Positions 32,253 to 38,398 of a stretch of 38,398 nt of DNA are shown in pieces (positions within the stretch are counted from its first letter, which is position 1; each line of letters starts with the position of its first letter). The DNA comes from Phycisphaerales bacterium (GTDB taxonomy: Bacteria; Planctomycetota; Phycisphaerae; UBA1845; Fen-1342). The notes under the pieces were generated by a model, which was given only the letters and a program-made list of their open reading frames with translations, did no database searches and had not been told where the DNA came from. The translations under genes were made by a program, and so were the position numbers. The stretch covers positions 1-38,398 of the forward strand of contig JAEUIR010000014.1 of assembly GCA_016795025.1 (NCBI GenBank), given 5' to 3'.

Positions 32253-34769
32253 ATGCATCGCTTCAGATTTGAAATGTTGGGGAGTGCGACGCTGATCTGC
32301 GCCGCCGCCAGCGCGGCGACGGCCGACGTGATCCTTCAATATTTTGAGAGCCGTTGGGACACCATCGAACGCCGCATGCCCGATGTGTTCGCGACCGGCT
32401 ACTCGGCGCTATGGACGCCTCCGCCGGGGCGCGGCGACACAGGCCCCGGCAGCGTGGGCTACGATGTCTACGATCGCTTCAATCTTGGCTCGCCTTCATC
32501 TCCCACGCAATATGGAACCGCCGCCATGTTTGGGGGAATGGTCGATGAAGCGCATCGCGCGGGCGTTTCGGTGTTCGTTGATCTGATCGTGAACCACAAT
32601 GGTTTTCGCGACCATACGACGCCGGGCTTCGGGGCATCCGGAGGTTATCCGGGCTTCACCGTGTCGTTGCCCGGCGATGCGTACGGCGATTTTCACGATC
32701 CGTCCGCAGGCGGGCGCTACGAAATGCGGCTCTCGGGGTTGATCGACATCGCGCAGGAAAAGAACCATGTTTACATTCGACATCCGGTGGATTCGAATCC
32801 CGCCAACCTGCCGAACGCCGTCATTCGCAGCACGAATTACGCGCTGTATCCCGACCTGTCGCTGCCGCCGAATGCGCTGGGGATTCATCCGTTCAACACG
32901 AGCGACCCGCTGGCCGGCGACCCCGTGACGGACAATGCGACCGGCGTGTTGCTGCGCTATGTTCAATGGATGTTGGATGTGCAGCGCGTCGACGGCTTTC
33001 GCATCGACGCCGCGAAGCACGTGCCGGAATGGTTCTTTGACAATTTCTATGACAACGTGGTCTGGCAGCGCGGCCGCGCGTATCTCGACGGCTCGCCGAC
33101 GACGCCGTATTCGTTTTGCGAAGTGTTTGACGGCGACTACGGCGTGGTCGGGGGCTATATCCGCAAAGACGGCTTCGGCAATCGCGACGCCCTGGACTTC
33201 CCGCTGTTCTTCGCGATGAACAGCTTTCTGAACGCGAACGGGTTCAATGCATGGAATGATATTCTGGCCACGACAATCGACGCATCGGACGGCAGCGCGT
33301 TCGACGGCTCGCGCGGCGTGTCATTCGTAAGCAGCCATGACAACGGCCCGCCCCAGGACGACAACCTCGGTCATGCCTTCATCCTGACCAAGACGGGTTA
33401 TCCACTGGTGTATTTCAACGCGGGCGAATTTGGTCCGCGGTCGTTTCCACAGCCCGGCCGCGGCGACGCGCTTGGCGGGCAATTCGGCGATCTGGCGGCG
33501 CGGCTGGTGGATATTCATAACGAATACGCCCGCGACGCCTGGCTGGTGCGCGTGAATCAGGCGGATGTCTTGATCTACGAGCGCAACAATGTGCTCTTGG
33601 TCGGTTTGAACGACAACGGCGACATTTCACAGACGCGCTATGACGAGCGGACGGTGCAGACCGCGTTTGATCCTGACACACGCTTGCAGGAACTGACGGG
33701 AAACGCAAGCGACCCGGCCATCGATCCGACGGATCAGATCAGCAGCGTGCTGGTGGTCGGCGCCGATCGGCGCGTGACGATGCGAGTCCCGCGCAACATC
33801 AACCGTCGCGGTTTTGTGATGTACGGACCGGCGCGGCCTGTCGGTGTGGTCACGCTTGAGCCGACGGCGTCGTTCATCGAGCCCGACGCGGCCGGCGCGC
33901 CGCTGGCGACGCGGCGACTGACGCGCATTCCGGTGGTGACCGGGAATTTCGACATCCGCCTGCAAACCAGCGACGCCGATCCGCTCGATCCACACGAAGA
34001 CGACAATGCGGTCTTTCGCATCGACGGCGGCGGCGATTACAACGGCAATGGCCAAATCGACATGCTGCACGGCGTTGGCGCTGGTTGTGAGCAATTTGTG
34101 ACGCAGCGCTCACCGCTGCACGGCGGCGGGACCGGCACGTATGTGCAGTCAATCGACGCGGGTGGATTGGACGAGGGAACGCACTATCTCAAGGTGATCG
34201 CGTTTCGGCATCGCACCGGCGGCGGGCCGATTTTCGAGGCGTTTCGTGTGCCGTTTTATGTGGATCGAGCGCCGCCGGCGATGAACTTGCTGGCGCCAAC
34301 GAACACCGGGCATAACGACATCACGACGCGTTTTTCGCAGGTGCGCGTGCGGCGCGCCGATCGCACCGCCAGCGCGGTGCATGTCATCACCGATCGCGCG
34401 ATCACCACGTCGGACGCGGCGATCATCGCACTCGCGAATTCGGGCAATCGCGCCGCGCGGACGGATCGAGACGATTTCACATATCTGTGGAACTTCATCG
34501 ACAGCGGCTATCACACGCTGTTTGTGGTGGCGTTTGAAGAGAGCGGGCGCGCGACGGTGTTGCGGCGCGCGGGCATTCACGCAAATAACGGCTTCGGCGG
34601 CGGCCCCGGCGATATGAACGGCGACGGCGCGGTGAATAATTTTGACATTGATCCGTTCGTCGCGGCGCTGATCGGGGATACGTTTAACTTCCGCGCCGAC
34701 TGCAACGGCGACGGTCGGCTGGACAACTTTGACATCGACGCATTTGTGGAGATATTGCTCGGCGGATGA
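32253..34769 (+). CDS. Secreted GH13 alpha-amylase-family glycosidase with dockerin-like C-terminus
   Basis: An 838-residue secreted enzyme. ATG 32253 was chosen since a signal peptide follows directly (MHRFRFEMLGSATLICAAAS, cleavage near ATA-DV); upstream ATGs give no signal. The GH13 catalytic barrel (about 27-500) shows region I VDLIVNHNG, region II DGFRIDAAKH with D252 as nucleophile candidate, region III FCEVFDGD with E290 as acid/base candidate, and region IV FVSSHDNGPP with D363. The core looks competent. Next are beta-sandwich-like domains (about 500-780). The end (about 786-838) is a doubled calcium-loop module, DMNGDGAVNNFDIDPF and DCNGDGRLDNFDIDAF, like a type I dockerin. Alpha-glucan hydrolysis is inferred; exact specificity is unknown. 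No cohesin protein is visible. Confidence 0.9.
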   Translation: MHRFRFEMLGSATLICAAASAATADVILQYFESRWDTIERRMPDVFATGYSALWTPPPGRGDTGPGSVGYDVYDRFNLGSPSSPTQYGTAAMFGGMVDEAHRAGVSVFVDLIVNHNGFRDHTTPGFGASGGYPGFTVSLPGDAYGDFHDPSAGGRYEMRLSGLIDIAQEKNHVYIRHPVDSNPANLPNAVIRSTNYALYPDLSLPPNALGIHPFNTSDPLAGDPVTDNATGVLLRYVQWMLDVQRVDGFRIDAAKHVPEWFFDNFYDNVVWQRGRAYLDGSPTTPYSFCEVFDGDYGVVGGYIRKDGFGNRDALDFPLFFAMNSFLNANGFNAWNDILATTIDASDGSAFDGSRGVSFVSSHDNGPPQDDNLGHAFILTKTGYPLVYFNAGEFGPRSFPQPGRGDALGGQFGDLAARLVDIHNEYARDAWLVRVNQADVLIYERNNVLLVGLNDNGDISQTRYDERTVQTAFDPDTRLQELTGNASDPAIDPTDQISSVLVVGADRRVTMRVPRNINRRGFVMYGPARPVGVVTLEPTASFIEPDAAGAPLATRRLTRIPVVTGNFDIRLQTSDADPLDPHEDDNAVFRIDGGGDYNGNGQIDMLHGVGAGCEQFVTQRSPLHGGGTGTYVQSIDAGGLDEGTHYLKVIAFRHRTGGGPIFEAFRVPFYVDRAPPAMNLLAPTNTGHNDITTRFSQVRVRRADRTASAVHVITDRAITTSDAAIIALANSGNRAARTDRDDFTYLWNFIDSGYHTLFVVAFEESGRATVLRRAGIHANNGFGGGPGDMNGDGAVNNFDIDPFVAALIGDTFNFRADCNGDGRLDNFDIDAFVEILLGG

Positions 34770-34781
34770 GGGATCGCTTGT

Positions 34782-35732
34782 TCAAGTCTCTTCCAGCAGT
34801 CGAACGTGTTCGACCACATTGCGGCGCAGCGCGTCTAGGTCATATCCGCCCTCCAGAACGCTCAGTACGCGGCCGGCGCAGAATTTCTCCGACCAACCGA
34901 TGACGCGCCGCGTCATCCAACTGAATATGTCGTCGCTGAGCCGCGCGCAGCCGATCGGATCGTCGCGATGGGCGTCGAACCCAGCCGAAATAATGATGCT
35001 TTGCGGCTGATAGCGCATGACGGCCGGCTCGATCTTCAACTCAAATGCGTCCCGGTATTCATCATCGATCGCTCCGGGAAGAAACGGAATATTGAGGGTA
35101 TGACCTTCGCCGCGGCCGACGCCGATTTCGTGGTGATATCCGGTGCCGGGATATAGATAATCCGGGTGACCGTGCAGGCTGATGAAGAGCACGCGCGGAT
35201 CGTCCTCAAACACGTGCTGCGTGCCGTTTCCATGATGCACGTCCCAGTCGAGAATCAACACTCGCTCATGCTGCGCTTCATCCAGAAACACACGGGCAGC
35301 CAGGGCGACGTTGCCGTACAGGCAAAACCCCATCGAGCGGTCACGCTCGGCGTGATGGCCGGGCGGCCGAACCGCGCAGAATGCGCGAGCCAGATCGCCG
35401 TTGATGATGCTGCGAGCGGCTTGCACGATTCCGCCGGCGGCCAGCGAGGCGATTTCAGCGCTGTCGGGGCATACGGCGCTGTCGGGTGTGTCGATGAATG
35501 CTCCGCCCTCGGCGCATGTGCGCTCGATGCGGTCGAGGTAGCTTCGGGCGTGGACTTTCAGCAAGAGAGCGGGGTCAATGGGTTCGGCGTCGATCGCGCG
35601 GCAGGCGCTGACGAGCCCCTCGCGCTCGAGACCGGAAATCACCACGTCGAGGCGGGCCGGCCGTTCAGGGTGGTTGCGGCCCGTGTCGTGTAGTTTGAAG
35701 CGCGGATCGTAGAGCAAACCGACGTGGCGCAT
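34782..35732 (-). CDS. Histone-deacetylase family / acetylpolyamine amidohydrolase-like protein
   Basis: A 316-residue zinc deacetylase of the arginase/deacetylase superfamily. Active-site pieces are complete: RPPGHHAE (H126, H127), DWDVHHGNGTQ (zinc ligands D164, H166), SAGFDAHRDDP (zinc ligand D253) and LEGGYD (Tyr of the oxyanion site). The N-terminal HPERPARLDVV is typical of class II-like bacterial members. Bacterial homologues deacetylate polyamines or small acetyl compounds, or act on acetylated proteins; the substrate cannot be chosen here. It begins 34 bases after the priA stop on the same strand and is probably co-transcribed with it. It is convergent with the GH13 gene, only 12 bases apart, with no visible terminator. 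Confidence 0.93.
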   Translation of the reverse strand: MRHVGLLYDPRFKLHDTGRNHPERPARLDVVISGLEREGLVSACRAIDAEPIDPALLLKVHARSYLDRIERTCAEGGAFIDTPDSAVCPDSAEIASLAAGGIVQAARSIINGDLARAFCAVRPPGHHAERDRSMGFCLYGNVALAARVFLDEAQHERVLILDWDVHHGNGTQHVFEDDPRVLFISLHGHPDYLYPGTGYHHEIGVGRGEGHTLNIPFLPGAIDDEYRDAFELKIEPAVMRYQPQSIIISAGFDAHRDDPIGCARLSDDIFSWMTRRVIGWSEKFCAGRVLSVLEGGYDLDALRRNVVEHVRLLEET

Positions 35733-35766
35733 GCTGAGAGTTTACCGCGCGGCGCGGGCGGTGGCT

Positions 35767-38061
35767 TTAGAGCAATTCGATCGGATCGATGTCAACGAGT
35801 TGGCGCTGCACGCCGCGACGCAGGCGGCGTTCCTGACCGGCGCGGGCCAGAAGTTGCTGAAGGCTGCCGTCGCGCGGCGCGCGGATAAGCACCTGATATC
35901 GCAGGCGATCACGATGCCGGGCGATGGCGCAAGGCTCGCCGGGACCCACGTCGATCGCGGCGCTGACGCGCGCCGCGATGCGACCCAGATCGGCGGAAAG
36001 CTTTTCGGCGGCGGCGGCGGCGCGGCGCGGGCGATCGTCGGCCAGCACAATCCGCGCCAGCCGCCCGAAGGGCGGGTATCGCCAGCGCTCGCGGCCGATC
36101 AATTCGTGTGCAGCGAACGATTCGTAGTCGAGCGCGATGGCATGTCGGACGGCCGACGACTGCGGGGCGCTCGCCTGAAGAAACGCGATCGACTCGCCCT
36201 CACGCCGCCCCGCGCGGCCGATGACTTGCATGAGCAATTGAAAGGTGCGCTCCGCGGCCCGAAAGTCCGGCAGCCACAGCGATGCGTCGGCATCGATGAC
36301 GGCGACCAGCCCGACCGCGGGAAAGTCGAGGCCCTTTGCGACAATCTGCGTGCCGAGCAGGATGTCGACCTCACGCGATTCCACGCGGCGCAGCGCTTCG
36401 GCGTAGTCGCGCCGATGCTTGAGCGTGTCGCTGTCCACACGAAGCACACGCGCAGCCGGCACGATGCGCGAAAGCTCCTCGTAGATTCGCTGAATGCCGA
36501 CGCCCAGCCGCAGCATTCGTCCGCCGCAAGAACTGTTCGGGCATTCGCGCGGCGCGGGCGCGTGAGAGCCGCAGCGGTGGCAGCGCAGCGAACGGTCGAT
36601 TTCGTGAAACACCAGCGGCGCGAGGCAGCGCTCGCAGGTAGGTTTCAGGCCGCAGCGCTCGCATTGCAGCGCCCGCGCATACCCGCGGCGATTGTGCAGG
36701 ATCACGGCTTGACGGCCGCCGGACAAGGTGTCGCGAAGCAACGTGACGAGGCGCTCGTGCATCAGCGCGCTCGCGCCGCCTTCTTCTCGTGAGTCGCGCG
36801 AGACGACTTCCACGCGCGGCAACTGCGCCCCAGGAACGCGGCGACCCAGGCGAAGCAGGCGATAGTGCGGCAGCGTGTGCGCGTTGTGCCAGGTCTCCAG
36901 GGATGGCGTGGCCGATCCGAGCAGAATCGGAATGCCCGCCTGCTGTGCGCGGATCAAGGCGACATCTCGGGCGTGAAATCGCGGAGCGGCCTGATTCTTG
37001 AAGCTCGTTTCCTGCTCCTCGTCCACGACGATCAGTCCCAGCCGCGCGCAAGGGGCGAACACGGCGGTGCGCGTGCCGATGACAAGGTCCGCGCCGCCGG
37101 CCGCGATGGCGCGAAGCGTGTCCATGCGAGCGCGTGCTGTGAGCCGGCTGTGGAGAATCGCGACGCGCTCAAAGCGGCGCGCGAGGCGGGCGACGACTTG
37201 CGTGGCCAGTGCGATTTCCGGAACGAGCAGAATGGCCTGGCCGCCTCGGCCAATCACCTCGCGAATGGCGCGGACGTAGACCTCGGTTTTACCGCTGCCG
37301 GGAATGCCGAACAGTACGAACGCGGCGAAAGCAGCGGGGTCAGAGTGGATTGCCGAGCCGATCGCTTCGAGAGCGGCGGTCTGGTCTATCGTCAACTCAA
37401 AACGATCTTCGGCGCTGTTTGGATCAAACGTGAGATCGGCCTCGCTCGCTGCCGCTCGGTTCACGCGCGGCGGGGCCGGTTCGGTGGTTTCGTAGCTCTC
37501 GATCAGACCGCGTTTGCGGAGAGACGAAATTGTCGCGGAAATAGCGCCGCACTCGGCGATGACTTCACGCCTGCGGCGCGCTCCGGCCGCGAGCGCCGCG
37601 AGCAGCGCCGCCTGGCTGGGCGTCGCTTTATCGGGATGGCCGATCTGCGTGGCGCGCAACCATCGTACACGAATGTTACGCGGCGTTCGCAGCCGCGCCG
37701 GGAGCATCGCGGCATAGACGCACCCGGCGGTGCATACATAATAGTCGCTGATCCATTGTCCGAGCCGAACGAGCGCGGGGCTGATGAGCGTTTCGTCGAT
37801 CAACACTTCAGAGATATGGGGGCGCGACTGGTCCCAGGCGGATTCGGAAATGTCGATGCAGATACCGTCCTGCGGCGGCTTGCCCGGAATGTCGACGCGA
37901 ACGACCGATCCGATTCGGACGCGGTTTTCGAGCAGCGCCGGCAACGACGCGATCAGCAAGCTGCCGCGGCCGCGCGGCGCCGCGACCGTCGCCACGCGCT
38001 GATGCTGCGCGTCGCTGTCACGCGGCAACAACCAGAATTGGCCGGATCGATCTGGATGCAC
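35767..38061 (-). CDS. priA: Primosomal replication restart helicase PriA (primosomal protein N')
   Basis: A 764-residue 3'-5' SF2 helicase that reloads the replisome at abandoned forks. The start is GTG 38061; a stop lies four codons upstream, so no earlier ATG is possible. The N-terminal 3'-DNA-binding domain (about 1-110, IGSVVRVDIPGKPPQDGICI) and winged helix precede the helicase. Helicase motifs: Walker A GIPGSGKTEV (from about 252), IVVDEEQETSFKNQAAPRF (the DEEQ box), LLGSATPSLETW and, in the second lobe, QIVAKGLDFPAVGLVAVIDA and QVIGRAGRREG. The Cys-rich zinc insertion (about 467-510; CERCGLKPTCERC, CHRCGSHAPAPRECPNSSCG) is intact with eight cysteines. Length is close to E. coli PriA (732). 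It heads a likely two-gene unit with the deacetylase. Confidence 0.96.
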   Translation of the reverse strand: MHPDRSGQFWLLPRDSDAQHQRVATVAAPRGRGSLLIASLPALLENRVRIGSVVRVDIPGKPPQDGICIDISESAWDQSRPHISEVLIDETLISPALVRLGQWISDYYVCTAGCVYAAMLPARLRTPRNIRVRWLRATQIGHPDKATPSQAALLAALAAGARRRREVIAECGAISATISSLRKRGLIESYETTEPAPPRVNRAAASEADLTFDPNSAEDRFELTIDQTAALEAIGSAIHSDPAAFAAFVLFGIPGSGKTEVYVRAIREVIGRGGQAILLVPEIALATQVVARLARRFERVAILHSRLTARARMDTLRAIAAGGADLVIGTRTAVFAPCARLGLIVVDEEQETSFKNQAAPRFHARDVALIRAQQAGIPILLGSATPSLETWHNAHTLPHYRLLRLGRRVPGAQLPRVEVVSRDSREEGGASALMHERLVTLLRDTLSGGRQAVILHNRRGYARALQCERCGLKPTCERCLAPLVFHEIDRSLRCHRCGSHAPAPRECPNSSCGGRMLRLGVGIQRIYEELSRIVPAARVLRVDSDTLKHRRDYAEALRRVESREVDILLGTQIVAKGLDFPAVGLVAVIDADASLWLPDFRAAERTFQLLMQVIGRAGRREGESIAFLQASAPQSSAVRHAIALDYESFAAHELIGRERWRYPPFGRLARIVLADDRPRRAAAAAEKLSADLGRIAARVSAAIDVGPGEPCAIARHRDRLRYQVLIRAPRDGSLQQLLARAGQERRLRRGVQRQLVDIDPIELL

Positions 38062-38203
38062 TCGATCACGCTAATCCCGGACCAGTCGAATTTCCAATGT
38101 GTGCAGTTAGGCCGGCATGATTTCTTCGGGTGTCCATTGCGGCGCAGCGGCTGGCGGCGGGCGTTTTTCTGAGAAACCCCGATTTAGACAAAACCGCTGG
38201 CTG

Positions 38204-38266
38204 GCATCGCAGGTACGGCCCTGAGTGGCCGATGCAAACCCCACCAAGGGACGCAGCAAGTATGCG
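38204..38266 (+). ncRNA. Possible structured 5' leader element (weak c-di-GMP-I riboswitch resemblance)
   Basis: GCATCG (38204-38209) pairs with CGATGC (38230-38235) around an inner GCC/GGC stem. Then come GCAAACC, a small CC...GG hairpin, GACGCA, and a hairpin CGCA-GCAAGTA-TGCG (38252-38266). CAAACC followed at short distance by GGGACGCA resembles the c-di-GMP-I riboswitch core. However, the GNRA loop and the AAAGC segment of the consensus are missing, so the assignment is tentative. Confidence 0.25.
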
Positions 38267-38390
38267 CTATTCATCTTGAATGACTAATTCGGATCACGCG
38301 GGTTTAGGTCGATACCTTAGTCAACGTCAGATGGTTTTGGTCACGGCGGCGGACCGGACGCATGAATTGCGCTGTGAAAGAAGCTGTGTC

Positions 38391-38395
38391 AGGAG
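38391..38395 (+). promoter_or_regulatory. Ribosome-binding site at the right edge
   Basis: AGGAG lies three bases before the window end, placing a likely plus-strand start codon just outside the window. Confidence 0.5.
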
Positions 38396-38398
38396 AAC

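Larger units (their letters stand above)
38062..38398. other. Right-edge intergenic region, probable leader of a gene beyond the window
   Basis: 337 bases without a recognised complete gene. It holds small hairpins between 38204 and 38266 and ends with AGGAG at 38391-38395, which suits a start codon immediately past the edge on the plus strand. An ATG at 38362 also opens a frame (MNCAVKEAVSGE) that runs off the edge, but its ribosome site is weaker. On the minus strand, frames entering from the right stop within about 30 codons. Confidence 0.5.

Noticed and set aside
36865-38172. A 435-codon plus-strand open frame opposite priA
   Set aside because: It is a high-GC shadow frame. The minus strand encodes a complete PriA with all helicase motifs, and the plus translation is Arg/Ala-rich without family features.
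1-38398. An integrated phage, insertion sequence or integrative element
   Set aside because: No transposase, integrase, phage structural gene or flanking direct repeat was recognised. Only the ATPase/TOPRIM-like pair shows hints of transfer.

Overview
The window is about 38.4 kb of GC-rich bacterial DNA and looks like a planctomycete chromosome, most likely from the Phycisphaerae side of the phylum. The evidence is internal. It carries a sigma factor followed by a Ser/Thr kinase with a WD40 sensor half, and a membrane protein with a CPACGYDL zinc ribbon. It also carries large secreted proteins with thrombospondin-3, kelch, RCC1 and FG-GAP repeats, and a glycosidase ending in a doubled NGDG...NFDID dockerin-like module. 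Taxonomy is inferred from gene style; no rRNA or tRNA gene was found.

Layout from left to right. 1-3565 (-): a giant secreted protein cut by the left edge, with a gluzincin-like HEWGH site, two Ig-like domains and an RCC1 propeller. 3759-7068 (-): a DinB-like protein, NusA and a MalK/UgpC-type ATPase. 7150-10137 (-): a kelch/TSP3 surface protein with a Cys-hydrophobic-Arg tail. 10406-11374 (+): a TPR lipoprotein. 11399-12999 (-): an overlapping two-gene operon of an SMC/RecF-type ATPase and a small E...DxD (TOPRIM-like) protein. It has lower GC than its neighbour, and a cluster of four palindromes lies upstream. 13323-14660 (-): a small secreted protein with a clear terminator, then RNase PH. 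14761-18879 (+): Mfd and a zinc-ribbon membrane protein. 18949-20662 (-): a lipoprotein and FabI. 21004-24831 (+): the sigma factor and the WD40 kinase, separated by a perfect 18-bp palindrome. 24859-27159 (-): an FG-GAP secreted protein. 27477-31229 (+): an aminotransferase and a solute-binding protein fused to a permease. 31483-32100 (-): an anchored SRPBCC-like protein. 32253-34769 (+): a GH13 amylase-family enzyme with the dockerin-like tail. 34782-38061 (-): a histone-deacetylase-like amidohydrolase and PriA. The last 337 bases are a probably structured leader ending in a ribosome-binding site for a gene beyond the edge.

How the genes fit together. Housekeeping genes (nusA, rph, mfd, fabI, priA) are scattered singly among genes for secreted or surface proteins, as is common in planctomycetes. 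The sugar-type ABC ATPase, the binding protein-permease fusion and the amylase could serve polysaccharide breakdown and uptake, but they are not in one operon and no MalG-type permease is present. The best candidate for an undescribed system is the ATPase plus small TOPRIM-like pair at 11.4-13.0 kb, which has the form of a two-gene anti-phage module. Its function is inference only.
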